Made by a program: the position numbers and the translations under genes. From NCBI GenBank assembly GCA_016717205.1, contig JADKGC010000011.1:62001-126000 (forward strand): DNA of 64,000 nucleotides, written 5' to 3'. Under the pieces are notes generated by a model. It made no database searches. It saw nothing but the letters and a program-made list of their open reading frames with translations, and was not told the origin of the DNA. Below are positions 32,540 to 40,938 of this stretch, piece after piece. Source of the DNA: Candidatus Flexifilum breve. Lineage in GTDB: Bacteria > Chloroflexota > Anaerolineae > Aggregatilineales > Phototrophicaceae. Positions within the stretch are counted from its first letter, which is position 1. Each line of letters starts with the position of its first letter.

Positions 32540-32556
32540 TTACAGCTAAGATGTAA
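32540..32556. promoter_or_regulatory. Candidate operator dyad
   Basis: TTACA-gctaaga-TGTAA is an inverted repeat directly after a perfect TTGACA (32533-32538), 50 to 60 bases before the kinase start at 32604; another TGTAA follows at 32562. Spacing to a -10 is poor, so this is only a candidate regulatory site. Confidence 0.3.
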
Positions 32557-32603
32557 TCTGGTGTAACTGGCAAATCCCCGCACCGGGCGAATCGTATAGA
32601 ACT

Positions 32604-34445
32604 ATGACGCTGCGACTTAAAACACTGACACTCACCGGGGTCACTCTGATCATCTTGATCAGTGCACTGTATGTCGCGCTGCGGTCGATTCTCCTGAATG
32701 GCTTCACGGCGCTGGAACAACGCGAAATTCAGACGGAAGTCAACGGGGTGCTGACGTTTCTCACCATGGAAGCGGACGGCCTCTACAACCGCCTCTCGGA
32801 TTTGTCGAGCTGGGACGATTCCTACACGTTTGTCTCTGACCACAATCAGCGCTATATCACCGAGAACCTGCTCTACCCAGATATCTTCGACACCCTGCAA
32901 ATCAATGTCGTCGCGTTTCTGGATCGTCAGGGCGAGCTGGTGTATATCGGCGGCATGACGCCGACCGGTTTCAACATGAGCCAGCGCCAGCTCACACCGT
33001 TTCTCGATGCGATTGCCGCCCATTATGATCTGCGTGCGCCGCTGGCGTTTTCGGGTTTCGTCGCGGTCGATAATCAGGTGGTCATGGCTGCCGGACGCCC
33101 GATCCTCAACAACGACTCCAGCGGGGCGGCCAACGGCACACTGATCTGGGTACGGCTTCTCGACGAGGAGTCGATCGGGCAGTATATGCAGTCGCTGACG
33201 CATCGCTTTTCGCTGATGACGGTAGATGATCCTCAGTTGGACGCGAGTTATACGAACGATGCCGATTACGTCAGCGACACCTCATTTTCACGGGTGGCTT
33301 ACGGTTACTCGCTGGTCAACGACCTGAGCGACGAGCCGAGCATCGTTGTGCGGGTTGCCGTCGGGCGCGAAGTGTTCCGCGAAGGGCTGGAAAGCACCCT
33401 CTACTATCTCGTCACGCTGCTGATCGTCGGCCTGATCCTGATCCTGTGCGTGCTCTACATCCTCGAAAACTTTGTGCTCGTGCCGATTTTACGCCTGAGC
33501 CACGATGTGCGCGCGATCGGCACCACGCAGGATTTCAGTACGCGGCTGCCCGTACGCGGCAAAGATGAGCTGGCGCATCTCGCGGGTGGCATCAACACGC
33601 TGCTGACAGCCGTCGAAAGCTCGTCGGAAGCGCTGCGCCAGTTGAACAGCGACCTCGAAACGCGCGTGGACGAACGCACGCGCGAAATCGAAGAGAAGAA
33701 CCGCGAACTCGCGCGGCTGCAAGCGCAGAAAGACGTGTTCTTCGCGCGCGCTTCGCATGAACTGCGCACGCCGCTCACCAACATCATCACACGGGTGTAT
33801 CTGCTGGAAAAACAGCCGCAGCAGCTTGAGGCACATCTGCGCGTGCTCAAGCTGGTCTCGACGTATATGCGCGATCTGATCAACGAAATTCTGGAGATTT
33901 CCCGCATTCAGCGCGGTTCGATCACGCTGAACCGCACCCGGCTGGAACTGCAAACCGTCGTGCGCGATGTGATCGACATCCAACTGCCCGAAGCGGAGAA
34001 AGCGACCCTGACGCTGCGGGCGGAGCTGGTCGACCCGCCGATCACCGTCTCCGCTGATTACAAGCGCCTGACGCAGATCCTCACGAATCTGGTCACCAAC
34101 GCGATCCACTATACGCCCGCCAATGGAGAGATTGTTGTCTCCGTCGAGGCGACCGACGATCAGCAGGCGCGGATCAGCGTGCGCGATAATGGGGTCGGCA
34201 TCGCGCCGGAACACCTCCCCCATCTGTTTGAGCCGTTCTTCCGCGCCCGCGAGGACATCAGTTTTGGCACGGGCTTAGGGCTGATGATCGTGCGCGAACT
34301 GGTCAAGCTGCACGGCGGCGAGATCACGGTCGACAGCACAGTCGGTCAGGGCAGCACCTTCACCGTGCTGCTGCCGCTGCTCAAAGTGCCGTCTGCGGAA
34401 CCTACCCCGGAATTCGCTACTGAGCAGCGTACAGGTACAGACTGA
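32604..34445 (+). CDS. Sensor histidine kinase with CHASE4-like domain
   Basis: A 613-residue membrane kinase: TM1 (about 9-30), an extracytoplasmic domain (about 31-265) with DLSSWDDSYTFV (the CHASE4 motif WD..Y), TM2 (about 272-295), a HAMP-like linker (LVPILRLSHDVRAIG, GKDELAHLAGGINTLL), a coiled coil (about 350-375), HisKA with His385 in RASHELRTPLTN, and HATPase_c with LVTNAIHYTP (N), DNGVGIAPEH (G1), FEPFFRA (F) and GTGLGLMIV (G2). The cognate regulator is not adjacent. Its last 29 bases overlap the 3' end of the convergent gene. Confidence 0.95.
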   Translation: MTLRLKTLTLTGVTLIILISALYVALRSILLNGFTALEQREIQTEVNGVLTFLTMEADGLYNRLSDLSSWDDSYTFVSDHNQRYITENLLYPDIFDTLQINVVAFLDRQGELVYIGGMTPTGFNMSQRQLTPFLDAIAAHYDLRAPLAFSGFVAVDNQVVMAAGRPILNNDSSGAANGTLIWVRLLDEESIGQYMQSLTHRFSLMTVDDPQLDASYTNDADYVSDTSFSRVAYGYSLVNDLSDEPSIVVRVAVGREVFREGLESTLYYLVTLLIVGLILILCVLYILENFVLVPILRLSHDVRAIGTTQDFSTRLPVRGKDELAHLAGGINTLLTAVESSSEALRQLNSDLETRVDERTREIEEKNRELARLQAQKDVFFARASHELRTPLTNIITRVYLLEKQPQQLEAHLRVLKLVSTYMRDLINEILEISRIQRGSITLNRTRLELQTVVRDVIDIQLPEAEKATLTLRAELVDPPITVSADYKRLTQILTNLVTNAIHYTPANGEIVVSVEATDDQQARISVRDNGVGIAPEHLPHLFEPFFRAREDISFGTGLGLMIVRELVKLHGGEITVDSTVGQGSTFTVLLPLLKVPSAEPTPEFATEQRTGTD

Positions 34446-35517
34446 ACAACACGGCGACCGCCGAAATGACCACTGAGATCTTGATGAACACTTCCACCTG
34501 CGATTCGAGCACAACCAACTGCTGGTCAATGTGCGTTCGGTCGGGCATGGCCTGGCGGTGGCGGTAAATCCAGCGCATCGGCAGCCGCAGCACCGGCATA
34601 GCGAACAGCGACCACACGAAATAACCGCTCGCCATCACAAAGAAGGTCGGCATCTTGTCATCCTGCAAGAACGGGATGAGCACGAATGAGATCATCGCCG
34701 TCCAGATGAACATGATCAGCGTTTTGATATAGCGCAGCATCAACCGGCGCAGATACAGAATGTGGCGCACGAGCGCCAGTTCTGTGTTGGCAACTTCGCG
34801 CACCAGCGGGCGATCCAGCGTGCGCGCGAGGCCGAGGGCCGCGTTGAAGTGCTCAACCGTCGGCCGATCGGCATCCGATGGGATCACGTTCTGTTCAGCC
34901 AGCACTTCCCAGCGCCGCGTCGCGGGGATGATTTTGCCATCTGTATTGCGAATGGTTTCCTCAAAGTACCGCTCCCGTTTCTCGTTGCTGAAGGGGATCG
35001 TGTAGTTGATCGAGCTGGTGTGGTACTGGTACTCGTACACGCCGCGCTTGACGTTCTCCGATTCATCCGGCGAGAACGCCAGCCCGCCGAGCGCGAACGA
35101 CGGCGTGATCAGGCTGGGGTTGAAGCCCGGCGTGTAGATCGTGAAATAGAAGTGGACGATGTCTTTGAGCAGGAGGTACAGCGCGTAGAGCGGAATGCTC
35201 AACGAGAGGATCACCGGGTAGGCGAGGCAGACATACAGCAGCGTGATGCCCAACGTGTGATTCGCGCCCAAGGCCGGGAACGTATCGGTCAGGTGTGCCA
35301 GAAAGATTTTGATGATGGTGACGACTTCGTCTTTGAAGAAGACGGGCAGCAGCAGGAGCAGCCCCGCGCCGCCGATGAACGCCGTGGCGATGCGGTGCAG
35401 AGTGGAGAGGCGCACTTCGCAGCGCTGCAAAAAGGCGCGCATGGCGTTGCGTTCTTGATCGGTGAGAGGGGGCTGAACTGCTTCCGTCTGAGTCGTGTCG
35501 TTGATTGTGGCGGTCAT
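34417..35517 (-). CDS. Multi-pass membrane protein of unknown function
   Basis: A 366-residue membrane protein with five to six hydrophobic segments: FIGGAGLLLLLPVFF, ITLLYVCLAYPVILSLSIPLYALYLL (two helices), TLIMFIWTAMISFVLIPFL, FFVMASGYFVWSLF and a C-terminal helix. A soluble central region (about residues 140-255) contains FSPDESENVKRGVYEYQYH and a long helix. No family recognised. The start at 35517 excludes the heptamer repeat upstream; no clear ribosome-binding site was seen. It overlaps the kinase end by 29 bases in convergent orientation, and its transcription probably starts within or above the repeat. Confidence 0.7.
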   Translation of the reverse strand: MTATINDTTQTEAVQPPLTDQERNAMRAFLQRCEVRLSTLHRIATAFIGGAGLLLLLPVFFKDEVVTIIKIFLAHLTDTFPALGANHTLGITLLYVCLAYPVILSLSIPLYALYLLLKDIVHFYFTIYTPGFNPSLITPSFALGGLAFSPDESENVKRGVYEYQYHTSSINYTIPFSNEKRERYFEETIRNTDGKIIPATRRWEVLAEQNVIPSDADRPTVEHFNAALGLARTLDRPLVREVANTELALVRHILYLRRLMLRYIKTLIMFIWTAMISFVLIPFLQDDKMPTFFVMASGYFVWSLFAMPVLRLPMRWIYRHRQAMPDRTHIDQQLVVLESQVEVFIKISVVISAVAVLFSLYLYAAQ

Positions 35518-35536
35518 GGGTTGGGTACTCAAAAGA

Positions 35537-35710
35537 AGGACTGAGGTGAAAGGACTGAGGATTGAGAACTGCACAAGCTGCTGACTGAGATAGGTTCATA
35601 TACTCACAATTGTAGGGGCGCACCTGTGTGTGCCCTGAGAAGGGCAGACACATAGGTCTGCCCCTACATGAGAAAACCGACCTCAGTCCTCAGTCCTGTA
35701 GTTCTCTGCC
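35537..35710. repeat. Heptamer inverted repeat copy 3 with a nested hairpin
   Basis: The left arm (35537-35569) has aggactg units, the right arm (35681-35710) cagtcct units. Between them lies the 56-base GTAGGGGCGCAC hairpin (35612-35667), so one repeat family is nested in the other. The right arm ends three bases from the stop of the E2 gene. Confidence 0.75.
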
Positions 35711-35712
35711 CT

Positions 35713-37044
35713 CTAGATGAGGCGCATCGGTGCTTCGATGTACTTCTTGAAGGCTTGCAGGAACTGCGCGCCTTCCGCGCCGTCACTCACGCGGTGATCG
35801 ACGCTGACGGTCACGCGCATCCGGTTGCCGATGCCGAGCGTGCCATCCGCCTTGACGACCGGGATCTTCATGGCGCTGCCGATGGCGAGAATGCCGGCTT
35901 CCGGCGGGTTGATGATGGCGAGGAAGTGCTCGACATCATATGCGCCGAGGTTGCTCACCGTGAAGGTGCTGCCCTGAATATCGTCCGGCTTGACTTTGCC
36001 TTCACGGGCGCGACCGATCATCTCTTTATTGATTTGCGCCAGCGCGCTCAAGGAGACGCGATCCGCATCCTTCGCAACCACGTTGACCAGACCGCCGCCG
36101 GGGATCGCCACCGCGATCCCGATGTTGATCCGCTTGTGGCGCACCAGCTTATCGCCGTAGTAGTGCGTGTTCAGGTTCGGGAATTCGCGCAGGCTGAGCG
36201 CCGTCGCCTTGACGATCAGGTCGTTGACGCTGATCTTGTGCGCGTCGTCCAAGCCAGCGTTGATCTGCTTGCGGAAGTCGAGCAGCGCTTCGACGTCGAG
36301 TTCGTTGGTGACGTAGAAGTGCGGCGTCTGCTGCTTGGCGTCGATCATGCGGCGGGCGATGCGGGACCGGATCTTGCTCGTGTCGATGATTTCGACATCC
36401 GGGCCGGACGGCAGTTCGCCAAACGTCTGCGCGGCAATCGGAGCCGCAGCGGGCGCTTGGGCGGGCGCGGGAGCGGCGGGCGGCTGCCACGCTTCCACGT
36501 CAGCCTTGATGATGCGTCCGCCAGGACCCGTGCCGTTCACCTGCCGCAGGTCGATATTGCGTTCGCGGGCGATGGCGCGCGCCACCGGGGAGGCCTTGAT
36601 GCCATCCGGCAGGTTTTCGTCGACATCGTCTTCGGCGGGCTTCTGCGTGGGGCGCGGCGGAGGCGGTGAACCACCACCGGGACGGGTCGGCGTAACCGAG
36701 GGCGAAATGGCCGTCGGGGTCACCGACGCCGAAATCGCGGTTGGGGCGGAGGTGGACGCCGGACGCTGCGCGGGCGCGCCGCCGTTGGCCGCGGGGACGT
36801 CTTCACCCGCCGCGCCGACCCACCCGATCACCGAGCCGACTTTGAGGCTCGACCCCGGTTCGCCGATGAGCGCGAGCAGCGTGCCGCCCGCTTCGGCGGG
36901 GACTTCGACCGTCGCCTTGTCCGTTTCAATCTCCGCGATCACATCGCCAGCGTTGATCTGATCGCCAACTTTTTTCGTCCAGTTGAGCAGCACACCCTCG
37001 GTCATGTCGGAGCCGAGGTTCGGCATTTTGATCTGTTGCGCCAT
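35713..37044 (-). CDS. pdhC: Pyruvate dehydrogenase complex E2, dihydrolipoamide acetyltransferase
   Basis: E2 takes the acyl group from E1 onto a lipoyl arm and passes it to CoA. The 443-residue protein has a lipoyl domain (residues 1-80, lipoylated Lys43 in ETDKATVE), a Pro/Ser/Thr linker, a peripheral subunit-binding domain (about 150-185, ASPVARAIARE with GTGPGGRI), a second flexible Ala/Pro linker and a catalytic domain (about 225-443) with VDHRVSDGAEGAQFL, in which His and Asp are catalytic. It begins three bases after E1 beta. Pyruvate is the likely substrate, but a branched-chain complex cannot be excluded. Confidence 0.95.
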   Translation of the reverse strand: MAQQIKMPNLGSDMTEGVLLNWTKKVGDQINAGDVIAEIETDKATVEVPAEAGGTLLALIGEPGSSLKVGSVIGWVGAAGEDVPAANGGAPAQRPASTSAPTAISASVTPTAISPSVTPTRPGGGSPPPPRPTQKPAEDDVDENLPDGIKASPVARAIARERNIDLRQVNGTGPGGRIIKADVEAWQPPAAPAPAQAPAAAPIAAQTFGELPSGPDVEIIDTSKIRSRIARRMIDAKQQTPHFYVTNELDVEALLDFRKQINAGLDDAHKISVNDLIVKATALSLREFPNLNTHYYGDKLVRHKRINIGIAVAIPGGGLVNVVAKDADRVSLSALAQINKEMIGRAREGKVKPDDIQGSTFTVSNLGAYDVEHFLAIINPPEAGILAIGSAMKIPVVKADGTLGIGNRMRVTVSVDHRVSDGAEGAQFLQAFKKYIEAPMRLI

Positions 37045-37047
37045 GAT

Positions 37048-38025
37048 TTACAGCACCCTTTTCACAGCATCCACGACTTTTTGAGCGTTGGGCAGCGCCA
37101 TCAGCTCGATTTCGGCGGCATACGGCAGCGGAACATCCATCGCGCTCACCCGCTGGATCGGCGCGTCCATGTAATCGAACGCGGCCTCCTGTAACTGCGC
37201 GGCGATTTCACTGCCGAAGCTGAAGTGCGGCAGCGACTCTTCGACCACGACGCAGCGATTGGTCTTCTTGAAGCTCTCGAACACCGGCTCCAGATCGAGC
37301 GGGCGCAGCCAGCGCAGGTCGACGACTTCGGCTTCGATGCCTTCCTTCGCCAGCATATCCGCCGCTTGCAGCGACCATTCGACGCCGCGCGCGTAGGTCA
37401 CCAGCGTCACATCTTTGCCGTGGCGCTTGACATCGCTCTTGCCGATGGGGAGCACGTACTCTTCTTCCGGCACGGGCGACGGCTTGGGATACAGCGCAAT
37501 CGACTCGGTGAACAGCACCGGGTTGTCGTCACGGATCGCCGCTTTGAGCATGCCCTTCGCGTCGTAGGCGTTGGCCGGGCACGCGACATACAGGCCGGGG
37601 AAGTGCGCGAAAATCGGTTCCGGGGTGTGCGAGTGCGTGGCGGTGGCCTGATTACCCCAGCCGGACGCGCAGCGGATCACCATCGGGCACTTGAACTGCC
37701 CGTTGAACATGTAATGCACTTTCGCGCCGTGATTGATGATGGCGTCGATAGCGAGGAAGGCGAAGTTGATCGTCATGATCTCCGCGACTGGACGCAGGCC
37801 AGCCATCGCCGCGCCGACCGCCGCCCCGGCGATCACCATTTCGCTGATCGGGGTATCACGGACGCGCTTGGGGCCGAATTCTTCGAGAAAACCACGGGTG
37901 ACGCGGTGCGTACCCTGCCATGCGCCCACTTCCTCGCCCATGACGAAGACAGATTCATCGCGGAGCATCTCTTCGCGCAAGGCCGCGCGCAGCGCCTCGC
38001 GCATGGGCATATTCTTCTCAGCCAT
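37048..38025 (-). CDS. pdhB: Pyruvate dehydrogenase E1 component, beta subunit
   Basis: The 325-residue beta subunit of the thiamine-diphosphate E1 enzyme. Family blocks are present: VFVMGEEVGAWQGTHRVTRG, PISEMVIAGAAVGAAMAGLRPV, INFAFLAIDAIINHGAKVHYMF, and GVEWSLQAADMLAKEGIEAEVVDLRWLRPLD. The Glu of GEEVG contacts the cofactor. It starts six bases after E1 alpha and is followed after three bases by E2, so pdhABC form one operon; no E3 gene lies in the window. Confidence 0.96.
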   Translation of the reverse strand: MAEKNMPMREALRAALREEMLRDESVFVMGEEVGAWQGTHRVTRGFLEEFGPKRVRDTPISEMVIAGAAVGAAMAGLRPVAEIMTINFAFLAIDAIINHGAKVHYMFNGQFKCPMVIRCASGWGNQATATHSHTPEPIFAHFPGLYVACPANAYDAKGMLKAAIRDDNPVLFTESIALYPKPSPVPEEEYVLPIGKSDVKRHGKDVTLVTYARGVEWSLQAADMLAKEGIEAEVVDLRWLRPLDLEPVFESFKKTNRCVVVEESLPHFSFGSEIAAQLQEAAFDYMDAPIQRVSAMDVPLPYAAEIELMALPNAQKVVDAVKRVL

Positions 38026-38031
38026 GCTTCC

Positions 38032-39021
38032 TCACACGTAAATGTTGTTGATCAGGTCGTTGTAATCGGGGACGGGGCTGTTGTCAGCAAATTCGACGCT
38101 TTCCTGCACCACCTGATCCGCCTTGGCGTCCAGTTCGTCCAGCTTCTTCTCAATGTTCTTGAAGTTGCTCGTGAGGTGGCGGCGCGCAATCGTGATGGGG
38201 TCTTTCTCGTTCCACGCTTGCAGTTCCAGCTTCATGTCATCACGGGCGTCGTACTGCTTATCGGAGACGCCGTGACCCTTGTAGCGGTAGGTCAGCGATT
38301 CCATGAGGATCGGCTTGCTGGTTTTGCGCACATAGTCGACGGCTTCGCTCACCGCTTCGTAGACGGCGACGACGTCCTGACCATCGACACGCGGGCCTTC
38401 CTTCATGCCGTAGGAAATCGCGCGCTTGACCAGTTCCGGTTGCCCGCTGGAGTCTTCAATGCGCGTGCCCATGCCGACGAAGTTGTTCTCGATCAGCCAC
38501 ACAACCGGCAGATCCCAGACCGCGCTCAGGTTGAGCGATTCGTGGAAGTAACCGTTATTGGTCGCGCCGTCGCCCATGAAGCACATGACGACGTTCTGGG
38601 TTTCGTTGTACTTTTCTTTGAGGGCGATGCCCGCCGCGAGCGGCAGATGCCCGGCGACGATGGCGTAGCCGCCCCAGAAATTGTGCGCCCGGCTGGCGAT
38701 GTGCATCGACCCGCCCTTGCCGCCACTCGTCCCGGTGCGCTTGCCCATCATTTCCGCCATGATCGGCTTGGCGTCGACGCCGCGCGCCAGTGCCAGCCCA
38801 TGATCGCGATACGCGGTGATGACGTGATCGTCTTTGCCCAGCGTCGCCAGTGCGCCAACGCCCGTCGCTTCGTGTCCGCTGTACAAGTGTAGATACACGC
38901 CGGTGATGCGCTTCTGGTGATACAGTTCGTCGCACTTATTCTCGAATTTGCGGATGAGGACGATCTGGTAGTACCAGTCCAACAGCCGCTCTTTATCTAT
39001 CGCCAACGTCTGAGTTGTCAA
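38032..39021 (-). CDS. pdhA: Pyruvate dehydrogenase E1 component, alpha subunit
   Basis: The alpha subunit binds thiamine diphosphate. The cofactor motif GDGATNNGYFHESLNLSAVW ends in VVWLIENN, and MIGKRTGTSGGKGGSMH-like residues (GKRTGTSGGKGGSMHI) and SLTYRYKGHGVSD (phospho-loop) are present. The frame opens further upstream to 39114, but those residues are unlike the family. A TTG at 39021 has GAGGAG seven bases upstream and gives 329 residues, the usual length, so I take TTG as the start. It is the first gene of pdhABC. Confidence 0.93.
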   Translation of the reverse strand: MTTQTLAIDKERLLDWYYQIVLIRKFENKCDELYHQKRITGVYLHLYSGHEATGVGALATLGKDDHVITAYRDHGLALARGVDAKPIMAEMMGKRTGTSGGKGGSMHIASRAHNFWGGYAIVAGHLPLAAGIALKEKYNETQNVVMCFMGDGATNNGYFHESLNLSAVWDLPVVWLIENNFVGMGTRIEDSSGQPELVKRAISYGMKEGPRVDGQDVVAVYEAVSEAVDYVRKTSKPILMESLTYRYKGHGVSDKQYDARDDMKLELQAWNEKDPITIARRHLTSNFKNIEKKLDELDAKADQVVQESVEFADNSPVPDYNDLINNIYV

Positions 39022-39478
39022 CGCCGGACTCCTCTCATCTCGTTTTAGGAGGATATGACCATGTTTACTGACTAGAATGCTGGGAAGTGTAGCGCATGGG
39101 GGGTGGGAAATCAATCGGCATGGACTCCGCTCATGGGGGATTAACCCGCTTGTGCGGTGCAGTCAAGGCCGGAATTGTCGGGGCGAGGGATTGAGTGCAG
39201 TGTGCAGACTATCGTGAAGTCTTGGTTTGTTGGCCTCACCCTGCCCTTCTCCGAACGGGGTGAGGCTGGAGGGTGTTTAAAAAGCCGCCCGCGGGTCGCT
39301 GTCAGTGATAGCCATCAACGGACGCGCTTTATCGCGCCCTACGAACACGAATCCGGCTTGCCGAGCAATGTTGGCTCCCCTCTCTGAATTCGGTGAATTC
39401 GGTTGAGGAATTGGGGTGAGGTTGACAGCGGCGGTCTGCCAGCAGCCCGCCGCTGTCCGGGACAACTTATGATGCGCG
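39022..39478. other. Gene-free region with hairpin repeats
   Basis: These 457 bases between pdhA and the cyclophilin gene hold the pdhA leader, a hairpin ggcctcaccctgccc...ggggtgaggc (39232-39268), a second pyrimidine-rich repeat (39375-39423) and the 39424-39457 hairpin. No gene or RNA was recognised. Confidence 0.6.
39424..39457 (-). terminator. Hairpin downstream of the cyclophilin gene
   Basis: An 11-base stem (gacagcggcgg / ccgccgctgtc) with a 12-base loop lies about 20 bases after the stop on the minus strand. There is no T tract, so termination, if any, would rely on stem strength or rho. Confidence 0.45.
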
Positions 39479-39970
39479 TTACGCCTCGGTGATCGTTACG
39501 CTGATCATCTGATCGCCCTGCGCGATCTTGTTGACAATCGCCTGACCTTCGGCGCTCGTCACCTGACCGAAAACGGCGTGCTTGCCGTCGAGGTGCGGCT
39601 GCGGCGCGTGGGTGATGAAGAACTGCGAGCCGTTGGTGTTCGGGCCGGCGTTCGCCATGCTCAGCGAGCCGGTGCCATGCTTGATGCGCAGCGCCGACTG
39701 CTCGTCGTTCCACTTATAGCCGGGGCCACCACGGCCCGTGCCCGACGGATCGCCACCCTGAATCATGAAGTTCGCGATCACGCGGTGGAAGCTGATGCCA
39801 TCGTAAAAGCCTTCCCGCGCCAGAAATACGAAATTATTCACGGTGATCGGCGCTTCTTTGGCAAACAACTTAACGTCAAAATCGCCTTTGGTGGTGTGAA
39901 AGTGCGCGGTGTACTGCTTGTTCGGATCGATCCCCAGTGCGGGGGCTTGACTGTACTGTTTGGAAGCCAT
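39479..39970 (-). CDS. Cyclophilin-type peptidyl-prolyl isomerase
   Basis: A 163-residue single-domain cyclophilin that speeds proline isomerisation in protein folding, cytosolic since no signal peptide is present. The active-site Arg is in ISFHRVIANFMIQGGDP, followed by GTGRGGPGYKWNDE, SLSMANAGPNTNGSQFFI and HLDGKHAVFG. The first 15 residues form a short extra N-terminus. AAGGAA lies six bases before the ATG. Confidence 0.95.
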   Translation of the reverse strand: MASKQYSQAPALGIDPNKQYTAHFHTTKGDFDVKLFAKEAPITVNNFVFLAREGFYDGISFHRVIANFMIQGGDPSGTGRGGPGYKWNDEQSALRIKHGTGSLSMANAGPNTNGSQFFITHAPQPHLDGKHAVFGQVTSAEGQAIVNKIAQGDQMISVTITEA

Positions 39971-40077
39971 TGCATTTCCTTTGCTACTTGATCAGGGCAA
40001 GGTAGTATATCGTATTATTCATAGATTGATCTCCGGTTCACGCAAAGTCTTTAGCAATCTACTTAAATCAAGTGGGT

Positions 40078-40083
40078 TATAAT
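40078..40083 (+). promoter_or_regulatory. -10 box upstream of the GAF signalling operon
   Basis: A perfect TATAAT lies 45 bases before the first gene of the 23 kb operon (ATG 40128). The -35 region is weak (no more than half matching), so it may need an activator. No other promoter was seen downstream within the operon. Confidence 0.45.
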
Positions 40084-40127
40084 CCGAATTGCAGGGAAGC
40101 CAACATAAATTTTAGAGAGACAGTCCC

Positions 40128-40523
40128 ATGCCGCGTGTGCTCTATATCGAAGACAATCCAGATAATCGTATGCTCGTGAGGCGCATCTTGATGGCGTCCG
40201 ACTACGATTTTGTCGTTCAGGAAGCTGATGGTGCTCGCAAAGGGATTGAAATGGCGCAGGCTCAGCCCCCGGACATCATCTTGATGGATCTCAGTATGCC
40301 TGAGATGGATGGGCTGACGGCGACCCAGCATATTCGCCAAATTCCGGAACTCTGCCGAATTCCCATTGTCGCGCTCACCGCGAATGCCATGGACAAAGAC
40401 CGCGACCGCAGTTTAAGTGCTGGCTGTGACGGTTACATTCGCAAACCGGTCGACGTTGATAAGTTGCCAGACGAAGTAATGTTCTACATCAGGAGTAAAG
40501 ATGACCGACGCGCCCAGCATTAA
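40128..40523 (+). CDS. Stand-alone response-regulator receiver (CheY-like)
   Basis: A 131-residue receiver domain without output domain, a likely phosphotransfer intermediate. The acidic pair is in VLYIEDNPDN, the phospho-acceptor is Asp54 in IILMDLSMPEMDG, the switch Thr is in IVALTANAM and the Lys is in YIRKPVDVD. It is the first gene of the operon and overlaps the second receiver gene by 23 bases. Confidence 0.95.
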   Translation: MPRVLYIEDNPDNRMLVRRILMASDYDFVVQEADGARKGIEMAQAQPPDIILMDLSMPEMDGLTATQHIRQIPELCRIPIVALTANAMDKDRDRSLSAGCDGYIRKPVDVDKLPDEVMFYIRSKDDRRAQH

Positions 40524-40938
40524 ACCGAGTCCCATTGAACCGAGCGAAGCGCATGTACTCGTGGTCGAAGACAACGTCCCGAACTTTGTCCTCATCGCGC
40601 GTATGCTGGCATTTATGGGCGTGCAGCGCTGCGAATGGAAGACGTCGGGGTGGCAGGTCGTGCAGTTTGCCGACACCCTGCCACGCGTCGATCTTATTCT
40701 GATGGACATCCGTTTGCCCTACGAAGACGGGTATCAGGCGCTGCAAAAACTGCGCGCCAACCCCCGCCTGAAAGATACCTGTGTATGCGCCGTAACCGCG
40801 GAAGCCAGCGAAGACCAAATGCGGCGAGCCAAGAAGGCGGGCTTTAACGGCTTCCTCGGCAAGCCGCTCGACCCGGATCGCTTCCCCGCGCAAATCCGCC
40901 GACTGTTGAGGGGCGAAGAAGTATGGGAATGGAAATAG
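40501..40938 (+). CDS. Stand-alone response-regulator receiver, second
   Basis: A 145-residue receiver domain: the acidic pair in VLVVEDNVPN, the phospho-acceptor Asp69 in LILMDIRLPYEDG, the switch Thr in VCAVTAEAS and Lys in FLGKPLDPD. An N-terminal Pro/Ser-rich extension of about 17 residues precedes the fold. It overlaps the preceding receiver gene by 23 bases and the GAF gene by 16, indicating translational coupling. With no output domain it probably passes phosphate or binds a partner protein. Confidence 0.95.
   Translation: MTDAPSIKPSPIEPSEAHVLVVEDNVPNFVLIARMLAFMGVQRCEWKTSGWQVVQFADTLPRVDLILMDIRLPYEDGYQALQKLRANPRLKDTCVCAVTAEASEDQMRRAKKAGFNGFLGKPLDPDRFPAQIRRLLRGEEVWEWK

Noticed and set aside
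37225..38892. A 555-residue open frame on the plus strand
   Set aside because: Antisense to pdhA and pdhB, which have complete family motifs.
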